A program made the position numbers and the translations under genes. From the NCBI GenBank assembly GCA_002841945.1, contig PHBI01000031.1, positions 1 to 43,203 of the forward strand: a DNA stretch of 43,203 bases. The letters are read 5' to 3'. The notes under the pieces are model-generated. The model saw nothing but the letters and a program-made list of their open reading frames with translations. It searched no databases and was not told the DNA's origin. This DNA is from Deltaproteobacteria bacterium HGW-Deltaproteobacteria-14 (GTDB taxonomy: Bacteria > Myxococcota_A > UBA9042 > PHBI01). Below are positions 8,615 through 18,243 of this stretch, piece after piece. Each line of letters starts with the position of its first letter. The first letter of the stretch is position 1.

Positions 8615-9124
8615 TCAGCTCGCACGGCGCTTGAACGCCTCGCCGCCGGGCGCGAACCCGAGGTGGTCGCGGACGAAGGACGGCACGTGACCGCGCTCGA
8701 GGTAGCGGCGCTGGACCGAGGGGGGGAGGGCGGGGAACTCGCCGATGATCCCGCGACAGTCGGCGTGACCGCAGCCACACCCCATCGTCCAGGGGTCTCT
8801 CAGGATGCTCGTCGAGTAGTCGAAGAACAGCTCCTCGCCGCGCTCGATCGGGGCGATGGCGTAGAGCGTCACGGCGTCGTCGCGAAACGCCGTGTTCGGG
8901 AGACAGGAGTGGTTGACGTAGACCCAGGGCTCGTCCGGGAAGAGATAGCGGTCGAGCCCGATCTGGACGAGGTTCGACTCCTCCCGGCTGCCGTCTCGCG
9001 GGTCCTCGCGCTCGGGACCGACGAAGCGCAGGACGCGCTCGCCGGCCGCGTAGCGGCGGGCCGCGAAGAGGCCCCGGCCAAAGGCGCAGGGGGCGACGAA
9101 GACACCATCCACCACAGGGCTCAT
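8615..9124 (-). CDS. SET-domain protein methyltransferase
   Basis: A 169-residue cytoplasmic protein consisting almost entirely of a SET domain, the eukaryote-type SAM-dependent lysine methyltransferase fold. Seen directly: a G-x-G-L-F-A-type N-terminal strand (16-21), NHSCLPN at 71-77 (SAM-binding pseudoknot), ERGEELFFDYS at 94-104 with the catalytic-region Tyr, and a post-SET-like Cys cluster C116, C118 and C123 (CGCGHADC). Bacterial SET proteins of this compact size are known but scattered; targets could be ribosomal, histone-like or envelope-biogenesis proteins (inference). It starts at ATG 9124 with a weak GGAG upstream, and is divergent from the deoxyhypusine-synthase-like gene with a 291-bp gap. 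The next gene on its strand starts 133 bp downstream. Confidence 0.88.
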   Translation of the reverse strand: MSPVVDGVFVAPCAFGRGLFAARRYAAGERVLRFVGPEREDPRDGSREESNLVQIGLDRYLFPDEPWVYVNHSCLPNTAFRDDAVTLYAIAPIERGEELFFDYSTSILRDPWTMGCGCGHADCRGIIGEFPALPPSVQRRYLERGHVPSFVRDHLGFAPGGEAFKRRAS

Positions 9125-9415
9125 GCGCGCTCCAGTTGAGGGCTTTCCGCGCGCGCCGTGCGCGTGGTATCAGCCCCGACGTGCAGCGCGCCTTGCAAGA
9201 CGAGGGCCACGCTCCGGGGACCGGGCGGGAGGCCTCACAGGCCCAGCTCCTGCGGCTCCGAGGCCGGTCGGAGGGCGCGCCTCGCCGCCGCCTGGTGGCG
9301 CCTGCTGCTACCGTTTCGTATCATCCGCGCCACTCTGGCCCCGCCGGGGCCGACCGAGTCCTCTGACCCCTGCCCGCGCGCCGTTCACCGCCGCGCCGCC
9401 ACGGAGCTCACAACG
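9125..9415. promoter_or_regulatory. Divergent intergenic region between SET gene and DHS-like gene
   Basis: 291 bp holding promoters for both flanking genes. The plus-side candidate is the less GC-rich TTTCGTATCAT near 9313-9323, which contains a TATCAT-like -10 but no convincing -35. A GGAG at 9403-9406 serves the ATG at 9416. No further structure seen. Confidence 0.3.
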
Positions 9416-10393
9416 ATGCCTGCCGTACGCGACTTCATGGAGAACCACTTCCTGCACTTCAACAGCCGCGAGCTCGTGGCGGCGGCGCGCGCCTACGAGG
9501 CGCACATCGACGCCGGCGGCAAGATGATGGTGACCCTGGCCGGCGCCATGAGCACGGCGCGCCTCGGGCGGATCCTCTCGCGTATGATCCGTGCCGGCAA
9601 GGTCCACGCCATCAGCTGCACCGGGGCCAACCTGGAAGAGGACGTCTTCACCCTGCTGGCGTGCGACGAGTACGAGACGATCCAGGACTGGCGCGCGCTG
9701 TCGGCCGCGGACGAGGCGGCGCTGCTCGAGCGCGGCATGAACCGCGTCACCGACACCTGCATCCCCGAGACCGTCATGCGCCACATCGAGAAGCGCCTGC
9801 ACCGGCGCTGGACCGACGCGACCGAGCGCGGTGTGACCTTGCGCCCCTCGGAGTTCATGATGGACGTCCTCGGCGAGCCCGACATCGCCCAGCACTTCCA
9901 GGCCCCGACCACCGACAGCTGGCTCCTCGCCGCCAAGGAGATGGGGGTGCCGGTCTACACCCCCGGCTGGGAGGACAGCACCACCGGCAACATGTTCGCC
10001 GCCTTCGTCTTCCGCGAGGGCCTCAGCGGGCACGGCTGCGTCGCGACCGGGACTGCGCAGATGGAGCAGCTGATGCGCTGGTACCTGGCCAACTGCGGCG
10101 ACGGCGTGAGCCACCCCAGCGTCGGCTTCTTCCAGGTCGGCGGCGGCATCGCCGGGGACTTCGCCATCTGCGCCGTGCCGGCCCTGATCCAGGACCTCAG
10201 CATGGACATCCCGCTGTGGGGCTACTTCGCGCAGATCTCGGACGCCGTGACGAGCTACGGCGGCTACTCCGGCGCCGTCCCCAACGAGAAGATCACCTGG
10301 GGCAAGCTCCACGTCGACACGCCGAAGTTCATGGTGCAGTCCGACGCCACCATCTGCGCGCCCCTGCTGTTCGCCTACGTCCTGAAGGACTGA
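9416..10393 (+). CDS. Deoxyhypusine-synthase-like enzyme (polyamine aminobutyl transferase family)
   Basis: A 325-residue cytoplasmic NAD-dependent enzyme of the deoxyhypusine synthase (DHS) fold. DHS moves an aminobutyl group from spermidine through a lysine imine. The imine lysine is conserved at K297 (TWGKLHVD), as is the Glu six residues before it (E291). The N-terminal NAD region GGKMMVTLAGAMSTARLG (34-51) and SCTGANLEEDVF (68-79) are also typical. The region that holds the paired histidines of eukaryotic DHS has no His here (ALIQDLSMDIP). Bacteria lack eIF5A, so the acceptor is probably a free amine such as putrescine, yielding homospermidine or another polyamine. The convergent neighbour is speA, supporting polyamine metabolism. 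ATG at 9416 has GGAG nine nt upstream; the frame is open upstream but non-coding in character. Confidence 0.9.
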   Translation: MPAVRDFMENHFLHFNSRELVAAARAYEAHIDAGGKMMVTLAGAMSTARLGRILSRMIRAGKVHAISCTGANLEEDVFTLLACDEYETIQDWRALSAADEAALLERGMNRVTDTCIPETVMRHIEKRLHRRWTDATERGVTLRPSEFMMDVLGEPDIAQHFQAPTTDSWLLAAKEMGVPVYTPGWEDSTTGNMFAAFVFREGLSGHGCVATGTAQMEQLMRWYLANCGDGVSHPSVGFFQVGGGIAGDFAICAVPALIQDLSMDIPLWGYFAQISDAVTSYGGYSGAVPNEKITWGKLHVDTPKFMVQSDATICAPLLFAYVLKD

Positions 10394-10410
10394 CGCGCGC
10401 AACGCGGCGA

Positions 10411-10477
10411 AGGCTGGCCAGGACCTCAACCAGAACGCCGCGAAGCGAGTTCTGATTGAGGTGTCCCGGGCCAGCCT
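10411..10477. terminator. Large bidirectional hairpin between convergent DHS-like gene and speA
   Basis: The outer 9-bp stem pairs 10411-10419 with 10469-10477. The inner 13-bp stem pairs 10424-10436 with 10449-10461 (one G-U wobble), with a 12-nt loop. It fills most of the 96-bp gap between two converging genes, so a shared terminator is likely. Confidence 0.7.
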
Positions 10478-10489
10478 CCGCCCCGTGTG

Positions 10490-12373
10490 TCATCCGAGGT
10501 AGGTGTACGCTCGCAAGAGCGAGAGGAACGTCTCCGTCAGGCGGTTGCCGACCTCGAAGGTCAGGGTGCCGTCGCCGTAGGCGCGCTCGACCGAGCGGCG
10601 CAGCGGCTCGAGCAGGGACTTGCGGCTGTACTGGAGGTAGCCGAGGACCTCCTCGACGGTGTCGCCCTCGATGAAGTTGTCGATGCGGTAGCCGGCCGTG
10701 TCGCTGGTCGCCGTCACGTGGATGGCGTTGGTGTCGCCGAACAGGTTGTGGAGGTCGCCGAGGGTCTCCTGGTAGGCGCCGAGGAGGAAGATGCCGAGGT
10801 AGTACGGCTCGCCCTCCTTGGGGTCGTGGAGATCGAGGGTCCGCCGGACGTCGCGCCGGTCGATGAACTTGTCGATCTTGCCGTCCGAGTCGCAGGTCAG
10901 GTCGCTGATGATGCCCTGGCGCGTCGGCTTCTCGTCGAGGCGCGACAGCGGCATGATCGGAAACAGCTGGCCGACGGCCCAGGAGTCGGGCACCGACTGG
11001 AACACGCTGAAGTTGCAGAAGTAGTTGTCGGCGAGGTCGCGCGGAAGGCTCTCGAGCTCCTCGTGCATCGGCTCGCGGGTGAGGCGCACGATGCGGCGAC
11101 AGATCGTGTAGAACGCCTCCTCGACCATCGCGCGCTCCTCGAGATCCGCCGCGCCGAGCAGAAAGCGCGAGAAGGCGTCGTCCCGGATGGCCATCGCCTC
11201 GTGGTAGGACCGCTGGGGCGCCCGGGAGTTGATGTTGTCGTAGATCTTGCGGAGCGACTTCACGCTCTGGTGGTCGGTCGCCTCCTCCGCGGGGATCTCG
11301 CTCGGGCCGTGGATGCTCGCGGAGTCGAGCACCTGGGTGACCAGCAGCGTCGAGTGCGCGACGAGCGAGCGGCCGGACTCGGTGACGATGTCCGGGTGCG
11401 CGATCTCGGCCTCGTCGCAGGTCGCCTTGATGGTGCGGACCACGACCGACACGTACTCGCGCAGGTCGTAGTTCATCGACGACTCGAAGTCCGTGCGGCT
11501 GCCGTCGTAGTCGACCGCGAGCCCGCCACCGACGTCGAAGTAGCGCAGCGGGACGCCGGCGGTGCCGAGCGCCGTGAAGACCCGCGCCCCCTCGTGGACC
11601 GCGTCGCCGAGGCTCCGGATCGAGGTCACCTGGCTGCCGATGTGGAAGTGCAGCAGCTGGAGCATGTCGAGGTCACCGCTGGCCTCGAGCTTCTTCACCA
11701 GGTCGAGGATCTCGCGCACCGTGAGCCCGAACTTCGCGCGATCGCCGGAGCTCTCCGCCCAGCGCCCGGAGCCGGAGCTGCCGAGCTTGACCCGCACCCC
11801 GATCGCCGGGCGCACGCCGAGCGCGGTCGCGGCCTTGATCACCATCGGCAGCTCCCAGGGCTGCTCGATGACGATGATCGTGTTCCGCCCGAGCTGCCGG
11901 GCGGCCACGGCCATCATGATGAGCTCCTCGTCCTTGTAGCCGTTGATGATGATGAGCGCGTCGGGGTCGTCGACCCGGGCCAGCGCGATGAGCAGCTCGG
12001 GCTTCGAGCCGGCCTCGAGCCCCATCCCCCAGCGCCGCTCGTTGGCCACGATGTCTTCGACGATGTGGCGCTCCTGGTTGACCTTGATCGGGTAGACGCC
12101 CCGGTAGCGGCCGCCGTAGCTCTCCTCCGCGATGACGTCGCGGAAGGTCCCGGCGAGGGCGTTGACGCGTTCTTCGAGGACGTCGGGCAGGCGGATCAGG
12201 AGCGGGAGGCGTATGCCGCGGCGCACGCAGTCATCGACGATCTGTTTGATGTCCAGCTTGCCTCGCGGCGTGGTCACGATCGCGTGACCCTGGTCGTTCA
12301 CGTCGAAGAGCCCGGCACCCCAGGCCTCGACGTTATACAGATCGCGGCTGTTGGCCACCGTCCATCGCGCCAT
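10490..12373 (-). CDS. speA: Biosynthetic arginine decarboxylase
   Basis: A 627-residue PLP-dependent fold-type III decarboxylase converting arginine to agmatine, the first step of the agmatine route to putrescine. The PLP lysine is K97 in YPIKVNQ. The N-terminal WTVANSRDLYNVEAWG block, HFHIGSQ and DVGGGLAVDYDGS are family signatures, and SDLTCDSDGKID carries the Cys that completes the active site across the dimer. The length is close to E. coli SpeA. The start is ATG at 12373 with a GGGAGG-type ribosome site. It is convergent with the DHS-like gene; together they could supply agmatine/putrescine and then a longer polyamine, although the agmatine-to-putrescine enzymes are not in the window. 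Confidence 0.96.
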   Translation of the reverse strand: MARWTVANSRDLYNVEAWGAGLFDVNDQGHAIVTTPRGKLDIKQIVDDCVRRGIRLPLLIRLPDVLEERVNALAGTFRDVIAEESYGGRYRGVYPIKVNQERHIVEDIVANERRWGMGLEAGSKPELLIALARVDDPDALIIINGYKDEELIMMAVAARQLGRNTIIVIEQPWELPMVIKAATALGVRPAIGVRVKLGSSGSGRWAESSGDRAKFGLTVREILDLVKKLEASGDLDMLQLLHFHIGSQVTSIRSLGDAVHEGARVFTALGTAGVPLRYFDVGGGLAVDYDGSRTDFESSMNYDLREYVSVVVRTIKATCDEAEIAHPDIVTESGRSLVAHSTLLVTQVLDSASIHGPSEIPAEEATDHQSVKSLRKIYDNINSRAPQRSYHEAMAIRDDAFSRFLLGAADLEERAMVEEAFYTICRRIVRLTREPMHEELESLPRDLADNYFCNFSVFQSVPDSWAVGQLFPIMPLSRLDEKPTRQGIISDLTCDSDGKIDKFIDRRDVRRTLDLHDPKEGEPYYLGIFLLGAYQETLGDLHNLFGDTNAIHVTATSDTAGYRIDNFIEGDTVEEVLGYLQYSRKSLLEPLRRSVERAYGDGTLTFEVGNRLTETFLSLLRAYTYLG

Positions 12374-12446
12374 CAGGCTGCCTCCCTCTGCCGCGCGCCG
12401 ACGTTACGACCTCGTAACGATCGCGGCCCGCTGCGTTACGAAAACC

Positions 12447-13043
12447 CTACGTCGCCGCCTGCGACTCGTCACGCGGCGTCAAAGAAGTCCATGGGCTGGC
12501 GTCGTCCGCCGGCTCGTCGATGACCCGCCGCGCGACGGTGAACGAGAAGCCGGCCCGCGCCAACACGGCGAGGTGGCGCTCGCGCAGCTCGGCGCGCTGG
12601 TGCGGCTGCGCGAACGGGCCCAGGCGACGTCGCCGGGCCAGCGCCCGGGCGGCGCTCAGCTCGACGTCACCGTGCTCCTCGGCGAGCGCGTCGAGGGCGC
12701 CCTCGACGAGCTCGGGCTCGACCCCGTGGGTCACGAGATCCCGCCGGATCACCCGCAGGGCACGACCGCGCCGATGCAACACCCGCGCCCGACTCTCGGC
12801 CCAGCGCCGATCGTCGAGCACCCGCGCGCGCTTCATGCGCTGCACTACGGCGACCACCCAAGCCTGGGCGTCCGATGGGCTGCACAACCCCTCCGCGACC
12901 GCCTCACCCGTCTTGCGACCCAGATAGAGCGCCGCGCGCGCCGCGGTCGTCGGGAACCGCTCGAGGTAGGCGACCGCGAGCTCCGCGAGCGCGTCCTCGC
13001 TCGCCGGGAGCCGGCGTTGGCGACGGTTGGGCGTGGCATCCAT
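12447..13043 (-). CDS. recX: Regulatory protein RecX
   Basis: A 198-residue helical protein resembling RecX, which binds RecA filaments and modulates recombination and SOS activity. Diagnostic stretch: RVLDDRRWAESRARVLHRRG followed by RRDLVTHGVEPELVEGALDAL, the tandem three-helix repeats of the family. I chose ATG at 13043 (MDATPNRRQRR); an upstream GTG at 13070 would add nine residues, and neither has a strong ribosome site. The N-terminal part is Arg-rich. No recA lies in the window. It starts 73 bp upstream of speA on the same strand and is divergent from the first OmpA gene. Confidence 0.85.
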   Translation of the reverse strand: MDATPNRRQRRLPASEDALAELAVAYLERFPTTAARAALYLGRKTGEAVAEGLCSPSDAQAWVVAVVQRMKRARVLDDRRWAESRARVLHRRGRALRVIRRDLVTHGVEPELVEGALDALAEEHGDVELSAARALARRRRLGPFAQPHQRAELRERHLAVLARAGFSFTVARRVIDEPADDASPWTSLTPRDESQAAT

Positions 13044-13232
13044 CGCGGGCGCTCTTAGCACGCTCCTCACGGGCCGCGCTGGAAAATCGTCGGGAGGGGG
13101 TCTACAAGGCGGCCGTCATCGTCTATGCTGCCGCGCACCCTCCGCGCGAAACACCTACGCCGCCTCCGCGGTGAACAGGCAGCCTCATCTGCCCACCCTC
13201 TGCGCTCCCGCAGCAGGCTCGGAGTGACCAAC

Positions 13233-15416
13233 ATGTCTCCAGCTGGTGATCATCCCGGTCGGCGCACCTGGCGTTGGGCGGCCGCCCTCTCGCTCGCCGC
13301 GGCTTCGTGGCTCGCGGCCCCCCGCGCCGCTGTCGCCCAGGACAAGGGCTTCTACTCCGAGCACTTCGAGCCGCTCCCGACCCAGGGCCTGAACCTCCTC
13401 AACCTGGCGACGAGCCGCGTCCTCGGGCACCTCGAGCTGAGCGCGGGGGTGTTTCTTCAGTACCTCGACGATCCGCTGCAGGTCGTGACCGACGACAGCG
13501 CGCAGCGCGTCCTCGGGCGCCTCATCGAGCGCCAGCTGAAGGCGGACCTGTGGGTCTCGATGGGGTTCGCGAACACGCTCGAGCTGGGCGTCGTGCTGCC
13601 GCTGGTCTTGAACCAGGCCGGCCAGGACCTCGGCATCCTGTCGCGCCCCGGCGAGCAGGTCGCGGCCGCCGCCGCCGGCGACGTGCGCATCATCGGGAAG
13701 GTGAAGCTGCTGAGCGCCGAGGACGCCGCGGGCTTCGGCCTGGCGGTGCTGTTGGACCTCGCCCTGCCGAGCGGCAGCGAGGCCGACTTCACCTCTGATG
13801 GCGGGGTCCGCTTCACGCCGCGGATCGTGCTGGACTGGACCGACGCCGACTCCGGCTTCGGGGTCGTCGGCAACCTCGGCTACCAGCTGCGGCCGCGGTC
13901 GGCCATCCACAACCTCGTCATCGACGACGCCCTGGGCTGGGGCCTCGGCGTGCGCGTCCCGACGCCCCTCGACGAGCTGAAGGTGATCGCCAGCGTGTTC
14001 GGAACCGTCCCGCTCGAGGACGACGTGGTCCCCCACACGACCACCCCCACCGCCGACGGTCGCGCCACGCCGGTCGAGCTCGACGGCGGGGTCGAGTACG
14101 CCTGGAGCGACTTCGTGGTCCAGGGCGGGCTCGGGACCGGGCTGAGCCAGGGCGTCGGCGCCCCGGACTACCGGCTGTGGCTCTCCTTCGGCTACGTCCC
14201 GCGCTGCGACGATGGCGACGGGGACTCGATCTGCCGCCGCGACGACGCCTGCCCGGACGCCCCCGAGGATCGGGACGGCTTCGAGGACTCCGACGGCTGC
14301 CCGGACCTCGACAACGACCGCGACGGCGTCCCCGACGTGGCTGACGGCGCCCCGGACGGGACCGGCTTCGGCCGCTGCCGCGACCTGCCCGAAGACCAGG
14401 ACGGCTTCGAGGACGCCGACGGCTGCCCGGACCCTGACAACGACCAGGACGGCGTGCCGGACCTGACCGACGGCGCCGGCGACCCCGCGCGGCCGGGCTT
14501 TGGCCTGTGCCGCGACGAGCCGGAAGACAAGGACGGCTACCAGGACGCGGACGGCTGCCCGGAGGCGGACAACGACGGTGACGGCGTCGCGGACGAGGTC
14601 GACGGCCCGGCCGTGGACGCCGCCTTCCCGGGCTTTGGGCGTTGCCGCGGGGTCGACGCGGACGCGCCGGGGTTCGAGGCCGCCAAGGAGGACATCGACG
14701 GTTGGCTGGACGGCGACGGCTGCCCCGACCCGGACAACGACGCCGATGGCGTGCCCGACGTCGTCGATGGGCCGCTCTACGACCCGGACTATCCGGGCTT
14801 CGGCGTGTGCCGCGACGGCGCGGGGCCGACCGAGCAGGCGCTGCGCGACAAGGGCCTCGCGCCCCCGTGGCGCTACAAGGACCCCGACACCGTGTGGCCG
14901 GGGTGCCACTCCGTGCCGACCCCGCGGTGCCAGTGCGGCAAGCTCCAGATCCCGCACAAGATCAACTTCAAGTATGGCCGCTGGGGGCTGACCGACGACA
15001 GCCAGCGGGTGCTCGACGAGGTGGCGCAGCTGCTGATCGACACGCCGTGCCTCACAAGGCTGCGCGTCGAGGGGCACACCGACTGGCACGGCCCCGAGGG
15101 TTACAATGAGGACCTGTCGCGCAAGCGGGCCGAGTCGGTGGTCGACTATCTCGTCGGCAAGGGCCTGTCCCGCGCGCGGTTCGAGACCGCCGGTTACGGC
15201 GAGCGCTGGCCGCTCGACCCCGGCGACGCGTTCCATGACAGGGTGTGCCGCCGGTGCAGCGTCGGCTGCAGCTGCGAGGTCGGCTCGCCCCGCGACCCCG
15301 ACCCCAATGAGGCGCAAGTGCGCGCCCAGAATCGCCGGTCCGTCTTCCGCGTGCTGGAGCTCCAGGACCCGGACGGGACGGTCAAACAGTGCAAGATGCC
15401 CTACGCGACGCCATGA
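13233..15416 (+). CDS. TSP3-repeat OmpA-family outer-membrane protein, copy 1
   Basis: A 727-residue exported protein that should tie the outer membrane to peptidoglycan. Order: signal peptide (about 1-36, ending AAVAQ), a beta-strand-rich 290-residue domain resembling a barrel, a calcium-binding thrombospondin type 3 region (about 326-545) with repeated D-x-D-x-D-G and D-G-C-P units, and a C-terminal OmpA domain (about 575-720) with RVEGHTDWHG and LSRKRAESV supplying the peptidoglycan-binding Asp and Arg. The OmpA domain contains an unusual Cys-rich insert near residue 670 (VCRRCSVGCSCE) and a CQC preceding it. ATG at 13233 follows GGAG by eight nt. It is a tandem paralogue of the next gene with the same domain order. 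Confidence 0.93.
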   Translation: MSPAGDHPGRRTWRWAAALSLAAASWLAAPRAAVAQDKGFYSEHFEPLPTQGLNLLNLATSRVLGHLELSAGVFLQYLDDPLQVVTDDSAQRVLGRLIERQLKADLWVSMGFANTLELGVVLPLVLNQAGQDLGILSRPGEQVAAAAAGDVRIIGKVKLLSAEDAAGFGLAVLLDLALPSGSEADFTSDGGVRFTPRIVLDWTDADSGFGVVGNLGYQLRPRSAIHNLVIDDALGWGLGVRVPTPLDELKVIASVFGTVPLEDDVVPHTTTPTADGRATPVELDGGVEYAWSDFVVQGGLGTGLSQGVGAPDYRLWLSFGYVPRCDDGDGDSICRRDDACPDAPEDRDGFEDSDGCPDLDNDRDGVPDVADGAPDGTGFGRCRDLPEDQDGFEDADGCPDPDNDQDGVPDLTDGAGDPARPGFGLCRDEPEDKDGYQDADGCPEADNDGDGVADEVDGPAVDAAFPGFGRCRGVDADAPGFEAAKEDIDGWLDGDGCPDPDNDADGVPDVVDGPLYDPDYPGFGVCRDGAGPTEQALRDKGLAPPWRYKDPDTVWPGCHSVPTPRCQCGKLQIPHKINFKYGRWGLTDDSQRVLDEVAQLLIDTPCLTRLRVEGHTDWHGPEGYNEDLSRKRAESVVDYLVGKGLSRARFETAGYGERWPLDPGDAFHDRVCRRCSVGCSCEVGSPRDPDPNEAQVRAQNRRSVFRVLELQDPDGTVKQCKMPYATP

Positions 15417-15433
15417 GCTGTTGCACGTCCGCG

Positions 15434-15461
15434 TTGACAGGGGCGACGGAGCCGCTATGAG
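15434..15461 (+). promoter_or_regulatory. Sigma70-like promoter for second OmpA gene
   Basis: TTGACA at 15434-15439, a 16-nt spacer and TATGAG at 15456-15461 lie in the 115-bp gap between the paralogues, about 70 bp before the ATG. The -35 matches the consensus fully; the -10 matches four of six bases. Confidence 0.5.
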
Positions 15462-15531
15462 TGTGTTTCTTACCGACCGAGACGATCCCAACCACCGTTC
15501 ACCCCACTGTTCGAAACCAAGGGGAATCTTC

Positions 15532-17649
<2,118 letters not shown>

Positions 17650-17663
17650 CATAGCGCAAGTGA

Positions 17664-17694
17664 CGGGCCTCGACGGACACGACGTCGAGGCCCG
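17664..17694 (+). terminator. Hairpin after second OmpA gene
   Basis: A perfect 12-bp stem (17664-17675 with 17683-17694) and 7-nt loop starts 15 bp after the stop codon. No T-tract follows, as is common in very GC-rich genomes. Confidence 0.65.
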
Positions 17695-17720
17695 CCGAGC
17701 GCGGACACACGCTCCGCTTT

Positions 17721-17880
17721 AGGGCCCGTGCCGGAATAACTTGCCGTCTTGCCGGCGGGTCCGCCGCCATCTGCGCGTCCCCAAAAGCTCGGAAGACGCC
17801 CGGTCGGCCTTCGCTTCCGGGAACACGCACCTGACGACGCCTCCTTGGCCATCCGATCAATGTATTCCGGCACGGGCCCT
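17721..17880. mobile_element. MITE-like element with 18-bp perfect terminal inverted repeats
   Basis: 17721-17738 (AGGGCCCGTGCCGGAATA) is the exact reverse complement of 17863-17880, giving a 160-bp unit with about 124 bp of interior and no transposase. If the terminal A/T pair is treated as flank, the 17-bp repeats are bordered on both sides by TTA, a plausible 3-bp target duplication. Such short duplications are known from some IS5-group elements, but the family is not established here. An alternative is a very long-range hairpin with a regulatory role. Confidence 0.6.
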
Positions 17881-17898
17881 TAGAGATCTGACACGCAG

Positions 17899-17928
17899 AC
17901 GCCCGGGGGGATCCGATCCCCCGGGCGT
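17899..17928. terminator. Hairpin beside MITE-like element
   Basis: Stem 17899-17913 with 17915-17928, one bulged G and a very tight turn, directly after the MITE-like element. The downstream sequence TTCTGCTTTG is mildly T-rich, so plus-strand termination is possible. Confidence 0.45.
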
Positions 17929-17944
17929 TCTGCTTTGGGGTCTC

Positions 17945-17986
17945 GCAGCCCGCGGGGAAGAGCACCCACGCGTGCTTCTCCTCGCG
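17945..17986 (+). repeat. Palindromic intergenic repeat, copy 1
   Basis: About 42 bp beginning GCAGCCCG and centred on an AGCAC...GTGCT dyad. It resembles 22428-22470 (roughly four of five positions match by eye) in the same orientation. The two copies bracket the nuclease/MopE operon. Confidence 0.45.
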
Positions 17987-18014
17987 GCGCCAGGATCACC
18001 GATCCTGGCGCCGC
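17984..18014. repeat. Perfect 14-bp inverted repeat with 3-nt loop
   Basis: 17984-17997 is the exact reverse complement of 18001-18014, separated by ACC. The structure is strand-symmetrical; a terminator, mRNA-stability or protein-binding role cannot be told apart from sequence. Confidence 0.55.
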
Positions 18015-18177
18015 CGCCGCCTCCACCCGCCGCTCGTGCGGCGAAGGGGACTGCGGGAAATGGCCGCGAAGCGCTATTGCCCTCGGTCCCCTAGAAACAC
18101 TGACCCGTCGCGACCGCGGTGCGGTTGAGGCCGCCGAGTGGCGTGCGGTCAGCGCGGAGTGTTCGTCGATTTGTCGC

Positions 18178-18206
18178 TTGCCATCGGCCTGTCCGATGGA
18201 CAATAT
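18178..18206 (+). promoter_or_regulatory. Promoter-like site with embedded operator dyad for nuclease operon
   Basis: TTGCCA (18178-18183), a 17-nt spacer and CAATAT (18201-18206) suggest a weak sigma70-type promoter. A perfect 7-bp dyad CCATCGG-N5-CCGATGG (18181-18199) lies between the two boxes, where a repressor would block polymerase. Both assignments are inference. Confidence 0.35.
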
Positions 18207-18243
18207 CCCCGCGACTCGAAGGCGAACCGCGAAGGAGCCCGCT

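Larger units (their letters stand above)
17650..18243. other. 594-bp gene-free structured region
   Basis: It separates the OmpA pair from the nuclease operon. It contains a terminator hairpin (17664-17694), a MITE-like element (17721-17880), a second hairpin (17899-17928), a palindromic repeat copy (17945-17986), a 14-bp perfect stem (17984-18014) and a promoter-like dyad (18178-18206). Open frames crossing it have no family support. Confidence 0.6.

Noticed and set aside
15106..15531. N-terminal extension of the second OmpA frame
   Set aside because: Overlaps the OmpA domain of copy 1 in another frame; the signal peptide starts at 15532 with a ribosome site.
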